A DNA stretch of 64,000 nucleotides, from NCBI GenBank assembly GCA_964451925.1, contig CAYVKA010000016.1, forward strand, positions 20,142-84,141, given 5' to 3'. The notes beneath the pieces were generated by a model. It ran no database searches, had not been told where the DNA came from, and saw only the letters and a list, made by a program, of their open reading frames with translations. Shown piece by piece: positions 36,397 to 45,610 of this stretch. The position numbers and the translations under genes are program-made. Each line of letters begins with the position of its first letter. The first letter of the stretch is position 1. This DNA is from Nevskia sp964451925. Lineage in GTDB: Bacteria > Pseudomonadota > Gammaproteobacteria > Nevskiales > Nevskiaceae.

Positions 36397-38949
36397 CTAG
36401 AGCCAACGCATCAGGCCGGTTTCGCAAATGTGGATCAGGTCCGGGTGATGCGGAAAGGCACGGATGCGGATCTGCTGGTGCCCGGTGAGCGGCTTGACGC
36501 GCAGCTCGTAGTAGCTCCATTGCTCCTCGTTTCCGGCAATATCGAACGCATCGGTTCTCACCGCTTCAAACTCCAGTGTCGGGTGCGGCTGGCCGAACAG
36601 GCACTGGATCATCACGTCCTCGGGGTTGAGTCCGTTGAGCTGGGCCCGGACCCTGAGAACCAGATCCTCGGTCTGCAGCAGCGCCGTCGGCGGCTGCCAC
36701 TCCAGTTCCAGCCGCAGGCCTTCCCAGCGCTGCGCGATGCGTGCCTTCCATTGCGCCAGCTGGTGTGCCGGCTCGCCGTCGTTGCGCCCCAGCCGGCGCG
36801 CGTGACGGATCGCCGGCGCATAGGCGCCGCGCAGATAGTCGAGCAGCATGCGCTGGGCGTTGAAGCGCGGGATGGTGGTCTTCATCGCATTCTTGGACAG
36901 CCGCACCCAGTCTTCCGACCAGCCCTGGCGCGGCTCGCGGTAGTAGCGCGGCACGACTTCGTGTTCGAGGATGTCCAGCAGCTGCCGCGCCTCCTCCTCC
37001 GAGCGGGCCTCCAGCTCGAGCTGCGTGCTGACCGGCTGCACGGCAAAGCCGTTGTCGCCGGTGTAGCCTTCCGGCCACCAGCCATCGAGCACCGAGAGGT
37101 TGACCACGCCGTTGATGCCGGCCTTCATGCCGGAGGTGCCGCAGGCTTCCAGGGGGTACTCCGGCGTATTGATCCAGACATCGCATCCCTGCACCAGGTT
37201 GCGTGCGAAGTGCAGGTCGTAGCCTTCGACGATGATGATGCGGCCGATGAACTCGGGCTGCATCGAGGCGTGATACAGCTCGCGGATCAGCGCCTGCCCG
37301 GGCTCGTCGCGCGGATGGGCCTTGCCGGCGATGACCAGGATCGCCGGCCGCTGCGGGTCATTGAGCAGGCGTGCCAGGCGCTCGCGGTTGCGCAGCATCA
37401 GGTTGGCGCGTTTGTAGGTGGCGAAGCGGCGCGCGAAACCCAGCACCAGCGTCTCGCTGTTGGTGTCCGTGATGTGCTGCAGGATGCGCTCGATCACCGC
37501 TTCCGGGGTGCCGTTGCGCAGGTGCTGACGCCGCAGCCGTTCGCTCAGGTTGATCAGCAGGTCGCGTTTGAGGCGCTGGCGGATGGCGACGAAACGACGG
37601 TATTCGATGCCGTCGATGGCTTTCCAGTAGGCCTCGTCCAGCAGGTGCCGGGTCCATTCCGGAAAGTAATCATGCAGGAACTGCACCCAGATGCGCGCCA
37701 TGAAGGTCGGCAGATGCACCCCGTTGGTGATGGCGCGCAGCGGATTGTCCTGCGGCGCGATCTGCGGCCAGACATAGCGCTCCATCGACGCGGCGATGTT
37801 GCGGTGCACCTGCGATACCCCGTTGACCGAGCGCGCGCCGCGCAGCGACAGCGCCGTCATGTTGAACAGCTCGCTGCTCGGCTCCGCACCCACCGCGAAC
37901 ACCCGCTCCTCCGGCGCGCCCAGCTCGCCCAGGAAAGCGCCGAGCGCGGAGCGCAGGTGGTCGTGCGAGAAGCGGTCGTGGCCGGCGGGCACCACCGTAT
38001 GCGTGGTGAACGCGGTGCCGGCGGCCACCAGTTCCAGCGCCGCTTCGAATTCCATGCCGGAGGAGACGTGCTCGCGCACCCGCTCCAGGATGGAGAACGC
38101 CGCATGCCCCTCGTTGACGTGCCAGGCGCTGGGGCTGAGGCCGAGGGCGCGCAGCGCGCGCACTCCGCCGATGCCCAGCACGATGCACTGCTTGATGCGG
38201 GTGCCGGTGCCGCCGCCGTAGAGCTGGTAGGTGATGCTGCGATCCGCCGCGTCGTTGTCGGGCAGGTCGCTGTCGAGCAGCAGCAGCCGGGTGTGCCCGG
38301 CCTGCGCGCGCCAGATGCGCAGCTGCACCGCGCGCCCTTCGACCGGCACGCTGATGCGCAGTTCGCCGCCATCGGCATTCCGCGCCAGCGTGATCGGCAG
38401 GTCGTCTGAAGTCACCGGCAGGTACAGGGCGCGCTGCTGGCCATGGCCGTCGATCTGCTGGGTGAAATACCCTTCGCGGTACAGCAGCCCGATCGCCACC
38501 AGCGGCAGACCCAGGTCGGAGGCCGCCTTGCAATGGTCGCCGGCGAGTATGCCCAGGCCGCCGGAGTAGATCGGCAGGCTCTCGTGGATGCCGTATTCGG
38601 CGCAGAAGTAGGCCACCAGCTCGCTCGCCGCGTCGATCTGGTTGGCGACCTCGAAATCGGGATTGGTGGCCAGATACAGGTCGAACGCGGCCAGCGCGCC
38701 GTAGTATTCGTAGAGGAAATCCGGGTCAGCCGCCGCCGCTTCCAGCCGCTTCTGCGAAACGCGGCGCAGGAACACCTTGGGATTGTTGCCGCAGGATTTC
38801 CACAGCCGCGCGTCGAGCCGCCAGAACAGGCCGCGGATGCGGCGGTCCCAGCTGTACATGAGATTGGCCGCCAGTTCCGGCAGGCGCCCAAGCTTCTCCG
38901 GCAGGCTGGGACAGGCCTCGAGGGTGTAGGTGGTGGGCACATCGCTCAT
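36397..38949 (-). CDS. glgP: Alpha-glucan (glycogen) phosphorylase, GT35
   Basis: The enzyme releases glucose-1-phosphate from alpha-1,4-glucan chains. The 850-residue product belongs to the prokaryotic alpha-glucan phosphorylase family (TIGR02094-like). Blocks include YFCAEYGIHESLPIYSGGLG, HVNEGHAAFSILE, ITNGVHLPT, GFARRFATYKRANL and EACGTSGMKAGINGVVNLS, the last carrying the pyridoxal-phosphate Lys. The start ATG 38949 follows AAGGAG at ten bases. It lies between glgB and glgA in the operon. A second paralog is encoded at 45611-48124 and is divergent in sequence. Confidence 0.95.
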   Translation of the reverse strand: MSDVPTTYTLEACPSLPEKLGRLPELAANLMYSWDRRIRGLFWRLDARLWKSCGNNPKVFLRRVSQKRLEAAAADPDFLYEYYGALAAFDLYLATNPDFEVANQIDAASELVAYFCAEYGIHESLPIYSGGLGILAGDHCKAASDLGLPLVAIGLLYREGYFTQQIDGHGQQRALYLPVTSDDLPITLARNADGGELRISVPVEGRAVQLRIWRAQAGHTRLLLLDSDLPDNDAADRSITYQLYGGGTGTRIKQCIVLGIGGVRALRALGLSPSAWHVNEGHAAFSILERVREHVSSGMEFEAALELVAAGTAFTTHTVVPAGHDRFSHDHLRSALGAFLGELGAPEERVFAVGAEPSSELFNMTALSLRGARSVNGVSQVHRNIAASMERYVWPQIAPQDNPLRAITNGVHLPTFMARIWVQFLHDYFPEWTRHLLDEAYWKAIDGIEYRRFVAIRQRLKRDLLINLSERLRRQHLRNGTPEAVIERILQHITDTNSETLVLGFARRFATYKRANLMLRNRERLARLLNDPQRPAILVIAGKAHPRDEPGQALIRELYHASMQPEFIGRIIIVEGYDLHFARNLVQGCDVWINTPEYPLEACGTSGMKAGINGVVNLSVLDGWWPEGYTGDNGFAVQPVSTQLELEARSEEEARQLLDILEHEVVPRYYREPRQGWSEDWVRLSKNAMKTTIPRFNAQRMLLDYLRGAYAPAIRHARRLGRNDGEPAHQLAQWKARIAQRWEGLRLELEWQPPTALLQTEDLVLRVRAQLNGLNPEDVMIQCLFGQPHPTLEFEAVRTDAFDIAGNEEQWSYYELRVKPLTGHQQIRIRAFPHHPDLIHICETGLMRWL

Positions 38950-38975
38950 CGGGCTTGTTCTCCTTCTTGTTCCGT

Positions 38976-40907
38976 TCAGGGCGCTGCCGCAGGGTGCGAG
39001 GCCCCGGTTTCTCCATGCGGGCTTTCGGGCTCCAGGCAGAGCAGGGCCAGCGGCGGCAGGGTCAATGCGATGGAGCAGGGTTGCCCCATCCAGGGTTGCG
39101 CGTCCGCGTTCACCGCCCCCAGGTTGCCCATGTTGGAGCCGCCGTAGGCCGCCGCATCGGTGTTGAGGATTTCGCGGTAGCGGCCGGGCAGCGGCACGCC
39201 GATGCGGTAGCCGCTGCGTGGCACCGGCGTGAAGTTCGCCACCACCACCACCAAGCGGCCGTCGCTGCGCCGCAGGTAGCTGGCGACCGACTGCGCCACG
39301 TCATGGCAATCCAGCCACTCGAATCCCTGCGGCGAGAAGTCGTCGCCGTGCAGCGCCGGTGCTTGCCGGTAGAGGCGATTCAGATCGGCGACCAGCCGCT
39401 GCACGCCGCGGTGCGCCGGCTCCCGCAGCAACTCCCAGTCGAGCGCGCGGTCGTGGTCCCATTCGCGGCGCTGGGCGAATTCCTGGCCCATGAACAGCAG
39501 CTTCTTGCCGGGATAGGTCCACTGGTAGGCCAGCAGCAGCCGCAGCTGGGCGAAACGCTGCCAGTCGTCGCCGTGCATCTTGTTCAGCAGCGAGCCTTTG
39601 CCGTGCACCACCTCGTCGTGCGACAGCGGCAGCACGAAATTTTCCGAATGGGCGTAGAGCAGGCCAAAGGTGATGCGGTCGTGATGATAACGGCGGTGGA
39701 TCGGGTCGAGGCGCAGGTAGTCGAGCGTGTCGTGCATCCAGCCCATGTTCCACTTCATCGTGAAGCCGAGGCCGCCGACGTAGGTGGGGCGGGTGACCAG
39801 CGGCCAGGCGGTGGATTCCTCGGCGATGGTCACCGCGCCCGGATGCAGCTCGTGCACCAGCGCGTTCAGCTGCTGCAGCAGGGCCACCGCCTCCAGGTTC
39901 TCGCGGCCGCCGTGGCGGTTGGGCCGCCATTGTCCGGCCTTGCGCGAATAGTCCAGGTACAGCATCGAGGCCACAGCGTCCACGCGCAGGCCGTCGATGT
40001 GGTATTCGTCGAGCCAGAACAGTGCGCTGGCAAGCAGGAAGTTGCGGACCTCGGGCCGGCCATAGTCGAAGATCAGCGTATCCCAGTCGGGGTGTCGCGC
40101 CTGCACCGGGTCCGGGTATTCGTACAGCGGCCCGCCGTCGAAGCGCGCCAGTCCGTGCGCGTCCGCCGGAAAGTGCGCCGGTGTCCAGTCCAGCAGCACG
40201 CCCAGGCCGGCCTGGTGGCACTGGTCGACGAAGGCGCGGAAGTCGTCCGGGCTGCCATGGCGGCTGGTGGGCGCGAAGTAGCCCAGTGTCTGGTAGCCCC
40301 AGGAGCCGTCGAACGGATGCTCCATCACCGGCAGCAGCTCGATATGGGTGAAACCCAGCTCCCGCAGGTAGGCGGGCAGCAGCTGGCCCAGTTCGCGATA
40401 GCCGGGGGTCTGGCCGCCGGCGTCACGCCGCCAGGAGCCCAGGTGCAGCTCGTAGATCGACATCGGCGCCCGCTGCCAGTCGCGCTGGCGCCGCGCTTCC
40501 ATCCAGCGGTCGTCTTCCCAGTGGTGCCGGGTGGGCGTGGTGACCACCGAGGCGGTCTGTGGCCGCAGTTCCATCTGGCGCGCGTAGGGATCGGATTTGA
40601 GGCACAGGCTGCCGTCGGCGCCGGCCACCTCGAACTTGTACAACGCGCCGGGCTGCAGTCCCGGCACGAACCTTTCCCAGATGCCGCCGGGGTGGCGCTG
40701 CATGGGATGCGCAAGGCCGTTCCAGCCGTTGAAGTCGCCGACCACGCTCAGCCGCTGCGCGGCGGGGGCCCAGGTCGCGAACTGCACGCCGGCCTGTCCG
40801 TCGCGGCTGCGGGCATGGGCGCCGAGAAAACGGTAGGCGTGCCAGTGGTGGCCTTCGCCGAACACCTGCCGGTCGAATTCGCCGACCCGGGGCGTGTCCG
40901 CGTTCAT
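38976..40907 (-). CDS. glgB: 1,4-alpha-glucan branching enzyme (GH13)
   Basis: GlgB makes alpha-1,6 branches in glycogen. The product is 643 residues and begins directly with a single CBM48-type domain (HAYRFLGAHA, VSVVGDFNGWNG-like block), so it lacks the extra N-terminal domain of long GlgB forms. The GH13 core shows HPFDGSWGYQ, GLRVDAVASMLYLDYSR (nucleophile Asp), TIAEESTAWP (acid Glu) and LSHDEVVHGK. A C-terminal beta domain ends near GETGASHPAAAP. The start ATG 40907 overlaps the malQ TGA by one base, so translation is coupled. Confidence 0.95.
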   Translation of the reverse strand: MNADTPRVGEFDRQVFGEGHHWHAYRFLGAHARSRDGQAGVQFATWAPAAQRLSVVGDFNGWNGLAHPMQRHPGGIWERFVPGLQPGALYKFEVAGADGSLCLKSDPYARQMELRPQTASVVTTPTRHHWEDDRWMEARRQRDWQRAPMSIYELHLGSWRRDAGGQTPGYRELGQLLPAYLRELGFTHIELLPVMEHPFDGSWGYQTLGYFAPTSRHGSPDDFRAFVDQCHQAGLGVLLDWTPAHFPADAHGLARFDGGPLYEYPDPVQARHPDWDTLIFDYGRPEVRNFLLASALFWLDEYHIDGLRVDAVASMLYLDYSRKAGQWRPNRHGGRENLEAVALLQQLNALVHELHPGAVTIAEESTAWPLVTRPTYVGGLGFTMKWNMGWMHDTLDYLRLDPIHRRYHHDRITFGLLYAHSENFVLPLSHDEVVHGKGSLLNKMHGDDWQRFAQLRLLLAYQWTYPGKKLLFMGQEFAQRREWDHDRALDWELLREPAHRGVQRLVADLNRLYRQAPALHGDDFSPQGFEWLDCHDVAQSVASYLRRSDGRLVVVVANFTPVPRSGYRIGVPLPGRYREILNTDAAAYGGSNMGNLGAVNADAQPWMGQPCSIALTLPPLALLCLEPESPHGETGASHPAAAP

Positions 40908-42271
40908 CACCGCTGCGCTCCGGGCCTGGTGAATGCGCGCTGATGCGCGGCGAGCTGCCGGCGCAGGCGCGGCGCGAAGTCCTCGCCCAGCTGTGACCAG
41001 GCGAAGCGCCAGCGCCAGTTGTTGCCGACAGTGCCGGGATGGTTCATGCGCGCCTCGCTGCCCAGTCCCAGCAGATCCTGCAGCGGCACGATGCTGAGCG
41101 GTGCCGGCGAGGCCCAGGCCAGGTCGACCAGGGCCTGCGGCATTCGCGGCTCGGCCGAGCCCAGGCAGCGCCGCAGATGGTCGCGGGAAGCTTCGTCCAG
41201 CGCGCGCCACCAGCCCAGCGTGGTGTCGTTGTCATGGGTGCCGGTATAGCACACGCTGTCCGCCTCATGGTGCTGCGGCAGGTGCGGATTGGCGGGATCG
41301 CCGTCGAAGGCGAATTGCAGCACCCGCATGCCGGGGATGCCCTGGCCCTGGCGCAGTTGCACCACGTCCGGCGTGATATAGCCGAGGTCTTCGGCCACCA
41401 GGCGGGCGCCGCGCAGCTGCGGGCGCAAGGCTTGCAGCGCGGCCACACCCGGGCCGGCGGCCCAGGCGCCTTCGCGCGCGGTGCGCGCCTCGCGCGGAAT
41501 GCGCCAGAACGCGGCCAGGCCGCGGAAATGGTCGATCCGCACCAGATCGAAGCGCCGGCTTTGCACCGCAAAGCGTCGCGCCCACCAGCGATAGCCCTGG
41601 CGCGCCATGGCGTCCCAGCGGAACGGTGGATAGCCCCACCACTGGCCGTCGGCGGCGAAGGCGTCGGGCGGCACCCCCATGAACGCCTCGCAGCGCCCAT
41701 CGCTGCCGATCTCGAACAGCTCGCGCTCGATCCAGGCATCGGCGCTGTGATGCGCCAGGAACAGCGGCACATCGCCGAACAGCAGCAGGCCGCGCTGGTT
41801 GAGGCCGCGCTTGAAACGCGTCCAGTCACGCTCGAAGCCGCATTGGGTGGCCTGGATCAGCGCGATGTCTCCGGCCAGCTCGGCGCGTGCCGAGGCCAGC
41901 GCGCGCGGCTCGCGGTCACGCAGCGGAACCGGCCAGTGGAACCACTCCAGCCCGGCATGGCGCGCCTCCAGCGCGGCAAACAGGGCATAGTCCGGCAGCC
42001 AGTCGGCATTCTCCTCGACATAGGCCGCCACCTCCGCGGCGCCCGGCGCCGGCGAGGGCGGAAACAGCGCGGCGTTGCCGGCGAAGGCGGAATCGGGCTG
42101 ATAGGGTGAGCCGTAACGATCGGGATTGCCGACCGGCAGGATCTGCCACACGCGCACGCCGGCGGCGCCGAGCAGGTCGGCGAAGCGCATGGCATGGTCG
42201 TCGATCAGCCCGCCCGGCAGCGAGCCGGGATGCAGCAGGACGCCGGCGCAGCGCTCGATCCAGCCCGCCAT
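40907..42271 (-). CDS. malQ: 4-alpha-glucanotransferase (amylomaltase, GH77)
   Basis: The enzyme moves maltosyl or longer glucan units between chains, disproportionating short oligosaccharides. The 454-residue product starts LLHPGSLPGG, with LGAAGVRVWQILPVGNPDRYGSPYQPDSAFAGN split across the usual substrate loop. Catalytic blocks RIDHFRGL (nucleophile Asp), VAEDLG (Glu) and TGTHDNDTTLGWW (Asp) are present. It sits in the operon between the GH57 enzyme and glgB, with a 1-base gap and 1-base overlap. It probably trims outer chains left by phosphorylase. Confidence 0.95.
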   Translation of the reverse strand: MAGWIERCAGVLLHPGSLPGGLIDDHAMRFADLLGAAGVRVWQILPVGNPDRYGSPYQPDSAFAGNAALFPPSPAPGAAEVAAYVEENADWLPDYALFAALEARHAGLEWFHWPVPLRDREPRALASARAELAGDIALIQATQCGFERDWTRFKRGLNQRGLLLFGDVPLFLAHHSADAWIERELFEIGSDGRCEAFMGVPPDAFAADGQWWGYPPFRWDAMARQGYRWWARRFAVQSRRFDLVRIDHFRGLAAFWRIPREARTAREGAWAAGPGVAALQALRPQLRGARLVAEDLGYITPDVVQLRQGQGIPGMRVLQFAFDGDPANPHLPQHHEADSVCYTGTHDNDTTLGWWRALDEASRDHLRRCLGSAEPRMPQALVDLAWASPAPLSIVPLQDLLGLGSEARMNHPGTVGNNWRWRFAWSQLGEDFAPRLRRQLAAHQRAFTRPGAQR

Positions 42272-42272
42272 A

Positions 42273-43925
42273 TCAGCGGTTCGGCAACATGGCGCCGAGC
42301 GGTGCGCTGGCGGGGGTGTCGGATGGCTCGAAACTCAGCGGATGATCCAGCAGCGCCGGCGGAGCGGCGTCCAGGCAGTGGTAGAGATGCCGCAGATGGG
42401 CCCGGAACAGCCGGTCGAATTCCGCCACGGCGGCGCCCGGATGCGGCATGCCCGGCCACCAGAACCAGTCGGAGCCTTCGCAGGCGCCAAGCGCATGCTG
42501 CGCCGCCGCGCTGGGTTCCGGTGTCGCATCGAAGCGGCGCTTGGCTTCCACCAGCAGTTCCCAGGCCTGGTTCTTGCCGCTGCTGCCGATCCAGGTCAGC
42601 AGCTGGCCGTGCACCCAGCTTCCGGCCGACAGGGTGTTCAGGTCGGGTGGTACGGCCGCGGCCTGGTCGAGAAAGCCGGCGAACGTGCTCAGGCGCAGCT
42701 GTGGATGATTGGCCAGCGCGGCGTAAAGCCCGCGGACGAAATCGATGCCGTTGTCGGCGTAGTATTCCCAGGGGTTTTCACCGTCCAGGGCCAACACCAC
42801 CAGGCCGCCATGCCGTTGGTGCGACAGCGCCTCAAGATGGTGCACGAGATCCGCCACCGCGTGTTGTGCCTGCCAGTCCTTGTAGACGAAGCCGATGTTG
42901 TCGGAAAGGCCGTCGTCGCGGAAAAAGCCGCTGATGGGGCTGCCATGCAGGCGCCACACGCAGGAGTGGATTTCGCCGCCGCCGCTGCGCTGCAGGGAAT
43001 GCTGCAACACGCTCTGGCTGCTGGCGAGCCATTCGAATCCGGCCTGCTGCAACAGTTCGGCCGTGGCCTGCGAAACGGCCGCTTCGGATGGCCAGCAGCC
43101 ACGCGGCAGCATGCCGAAAGCCTTCCAGAAAAGATCGCGGCCGGCGTGCAAGTGCCACAGGGCGCGTTCGCGGCCACCGGGGTAGGCCGCATTCGGCAGC
43201 GGCACTCCAGGCGCGGTTTCGTGGGCGCAGTCGAAGGACAACAGCAGCGGCAGGATCGGGTGGAAATACGGACTCATACACAACTCGGCCTGGCCGGATT
43301 CGGCCAGCTGGCGATAGCGCGGCACGATGGTGCCGAGCAGCTCGGACACCAGTTCCAGCAGGCCCCGGCATTGCGCGCCGCTGAAATCGCGCCGCTGGGC
43401 CAGCAGCGCGGCGGCGCGCGGGTCGCCGCGGCGCACCGATTCCCCCAGCCAGGTCAGGTGATACCAGACCACCATGTCGATGACCTGCTGTTCGGACAGC
43501 TCGGCGATGGCGCCGGGGCCGCTCTCAAGCGCGGCGGTCACGTCGGCGGCGAGGCGGAAATACTCGTCGTAGCGGTGGTGCGCATTGCGTTCGTGCCCGC
43601 GCAGGCAGCACTCGAGCAGGTGCTCGCGCTGCTCCGCCGGCGGCGGCGTCAGCAGCGCCGCCATCAACGGCTCCGCCGGCGCTGTGCCCCGGGCCAGCGC
43701 CGCCTGCGCCTGCCCGGCCAAGTCCGCCAGTTGCTCGAGCAGCACTGGCGAGAAGTTGATCACCGCGCAGGCGCCAGGGACGGCTTCCAGGTGCGACGCC
43801 ATGTCGGTATAGGCGCGCAGGCCGTGCAGGTAGGCCCAGGGCAGGGCCGGCACGCCGGCGATCCGGTACTCCGGCTGGTGCATGTGCCAGAGGATGGCGA
43901 TCGGGGCGCGTGCCTCAGCGGACAC
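42273..43925 (-). CDS. GH57 family alpha-amylase/glucanotransferase
   Basis: A 550-residue cytoplasmic glycoside hydrolase of family 57, acting on alpha-glucans (alpha-amylase, 4-alpha-glucanotransferase or branching activity). N-terminal motif LWHMHQPEYR, the catalytic Glu in GCWPSEAAVS and the catalytic Asp in LDGENPWEYY are recognisable. The best start is GTG 43925, which overlaps the glgC stop by 11 bases. GH57 enzymes are less common than GH13 in glycogen clusters. Here it may debranch or rearrange glycogen, since no glgX-type debranching enzyme is in the cluster. Confidence 0.9.
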   Translation of the reverse strand: MSAEARAPIAILWHMHQPEYRIAGVPALPWAYLHGLRAYTDMASHLEAVPGACAVINFSPVLLEQLADLAGQAQAALARGTAPAEPLMAALLTPPPAEQREHLLECCLRGHERNAHHRYDEYFRLAADVTAALESGPGAIAELSEQQVIDMVVWYHLTWLGESVRRGDPRAAALLAQRRDFSGAQCRGLLELVSELLGTIVPRYRQLAESGQAELCMSPYFHPILPLLLSFDCAHETAPGVPLPNAAYPGGRERALWHLHAGRDLFWKAFGMLPRGCWPSEAAVSQATAELLQQAGFEWLASSQSVLQHSLQRSGGGEIHSCVWRLHGSPISGFFRDDGLSDNIGFVYKDWQAQHAVADLVHHLEALSHQRHGGLVVLALDGENPWEYYADNGIDFVRGLYAALANHPQLRLSTFAGFLDQAAAVPPDLNTLSAGSWVHGQLLTWIGSSGKNQAWELLVEAKRRFDATPEPSAAAQHALGACEGSDWFWWPGMPHPGAAVAEFDRLFRAHLRHLYHCLDAAPPALLDHPLSFEPSDTPASAPLGAMLPNR

Positions 43926-45177
43926 CCGGCAACTCCTGACCGAGCATTTCGGGGGTCACCAGGACGATGCCTTCGCTGCTGATTTCAAAGCGTGCGCTGT
44001 CCAGTTCCGGGTCTTCCCCGATGATCTCGTTGGCCGGGATACGACAGCCCGATTCGATGATCGCCCGGCGGATGCGGCAGCCGGGGCCGATGTGCACCTT
44101 GGGCAGCACCAGGCATTCATCCAGCTCGCTGAGCATCTCCACCCGGGTGAACGGGAACAGCAGCGACCGCCTGATCGACGCGCCGGAGACGATGCAGCCG
44201 CCTGAAATCATGGAATCCACCGCCATGCCGCGGCGGTCGCTCTCGTCAAACACGAACTTGGCCGGCGGCGCCTGCTCCTGATAGGTCCAGATCGGCCAGT
44301 CGTTGTCGTACAGGTCCAGCGGCGGGGTGACGTTGGTCAGCTCCAGGTTGGCGTGCCAATAGGAGTCCAGGTTGCCGACGTCGCGCCAATACCCTTGCGT
44401 ATTGCCCTGCAGGTCGCGGAAGGCGAAGGCGCAGACGCGGTGGCCGGTATTCACCGCCTTCGGCAGCAGGTCCTTGCCGAAATCGCGGGTCGAATCCGGC
44501 GTCGCCGCATCCTGCCGCAGCATCTTCAGCAGATAGTCGGCGTTGAACACGTAAATGCCCATCGAGCACAGCGCGAATTGCGGCTTGCCCGGGATCGGGC
44601 TGGGGCGGGCCGGCTTTTCCTCGAAAGCGGTGACACGCCCCTGGTCGTCGACCGTCATCACGCCGAAGGCGTGCGCCTCCTCGATCGGCACCTCGATGCA
44701 CCCCACCGTCACCTCGGCTTCGCGCTCGGCGTGGAATCCGAGCATCATGCCGTAGTCCATCTTGTAGACATGGTCCCCGCCCAGCACCAGCACGAACTGC
44801 GGCGCGTGGGCCTGGATCACTTCGATATTCTGGTAGACGGCGTCGGCGGTGCCCTCGTACCAGCCGGGGCCGGTGCGCTGCTGCGCCGGCAGGATCTCGA
44901 CGAATTCGTTGAATTCGCGGCGCAGGAAGCTCCAGGCGTCGCCCAGATGGCCGATCAGCGAATGGGCTTTGTACTGCGTCAGAACGCCAACCCGGCGAAT
45001 GCCGGAGTTCATGCAGTTCGACAGCGGGAAATCGATCAGGCGGTATTTGCCGCCGAACGGAACAGCCGGTTTCACGCGATGGCTGGTCAGCGCGCCGAGC
45101 CTGGTGCCACGGCCACCGGCCAGCACCAGGGCCAGCGTGTCGCGGGTGAGCAGGCTGACAAAACGACGTGACTGCAT
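43915..45177 (-). CDS. glgC: Glucose-1-phosphate adenylyltransferase
   Basis: GlgC makes ADP-glucose from glucose-1-phosphate and ATP, the committed step of glycogen synthesis. The 420-residue product has the nucleotidyltransferase signature LVLAGGRGTRLGALT, KPAVPFGGKYRLIDFPLSNC, YEGTADAVYQNI, LGGDHVYKMDY and FEEKPARP. The C-terminal left-handed beta-helix domain includes VHIGPGCRIRRAII. The start ATG 45177 follows CGGAG. The upstream gene is the 70-residue Cys-rich ORF, 92 bases before it. In E. coli the enzyme is allosterically controlled by fructose-1,6-bisphosphate and AMP. Confidence 0.96.
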   Translation of the reverse strand: MQSRRFVSLLTRDTLALVLAGGRGTRLGALTSHRVKPAVPFGGKYRLIDFPLSNCMNSGIRRVGVLTQYKAHSLIGHLGDAWSFLRREFNEFVEILPAQQRTGPGWYEGTADAVYQNIEVIQAHAPQFVLVLGGDHVYKMDYGMMLGFHAEREAEVTVGCIEVPIEEAHAFGVMTVDDQGRVTAFEEKPARPSPIPGKPQFALCSMGIYVFNADYLLKMLRQDAATPDSTRDFGKDLLPKAVNTGHRVCAFAFRDLQGNTQGYWRDVGNLDSYWHANLELTNVTPPLDLYDNDWPIWTYQEQAPPAKFVFDESDRRGMAVDSMISGGCIVSGASIRRSLLFPFTRVEMLSELDECLVLPKVHIGPGCRIRRAIIESGCRIPANEIIGEDPELDSARFEISSEGIVLVTPEMLGQELPGVR

Positions 45178-45269
45178 AGAATCTCCGAGGGCCCGGATCG
45201 GGATCGGGCCAGGGCCGCACGACGGGACGCGATCGGCGTCCTGCCGACTCTAACCGCGGAATATGACGC

Positions 45270-45482
45270 TCAGCGGCGCCAAGTCGCCCGCAGGCCGACG
45301 CAGCTGGCGCGCAGCGCGCAATTCATATCGGTACAGGTCAGGCGCAACTCGGTGCGGAAGCAGGGCTCGCGGCCGCTGCGCAGTTGTTGATACAGCACCT
45401 GCCAACGCTGATGCGTATCGGCAAGTCCGTGTAAAACCGCAGTGTCCAGTGGCGGCGAAAGCTCAAGCTGCGCAGTGTTCAT
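45270..45482 (-). CDS. Small Cys-containing protein leading the glycogen operon
   Basis: A 70-residue protein encoded at the head of the FNR-controlled glycogen operon. A strong GGAGGAGG seven bases before ATG 45482 shows it is translated. The first 40 residues look helical (AVLHGLADTHQRWQVLYQQL). The C-terminal part holds four Cys (41, 50, 55, 61) in CFRTELRLTC, TDMNC and ALRASC, then VGLRATW. The spacing could bind a metal or form disulfides. I do not recognise a family. Its place suggests a regulator or accessory factor of glycogen enzymes under low oxygen. Confidence 0.8.
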   Translation of the reverse strand: MNTAQLELSPPLDTAVLHGLADTHQRWQVLYQQLRSGREPCFRTELRLTCTDMNCALRASCVGLRATWRR

Positions 45483-45514
45483 GCCAAACCTCCTCCTTCC
45501 CGATGAGCGGTTCA

Positions 45515-45556
45515 ATGATCCCGATATTGGGAGGCTTCGGCCTTGATCCAGATCAA
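45515..45556 (-). promoter_or_regulatory. FNR/ANR promoter of the main glycogen operon
   Basis: A perfect box TTGATctggATCAA (minus strand, 45543-45556) is followed after 22 bases by a -10-like GATCAT (45515-45520). This is the class II layout. The first gene starts at 45482, so the leader is about 25 bases. Confidence 0.82.
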
Positions 45557-45610
45557 GCGGGCGCACGAAAGACAACGCAAAGACCGGGCCGGCGCAGCCC
45601 CATGCCTGGT

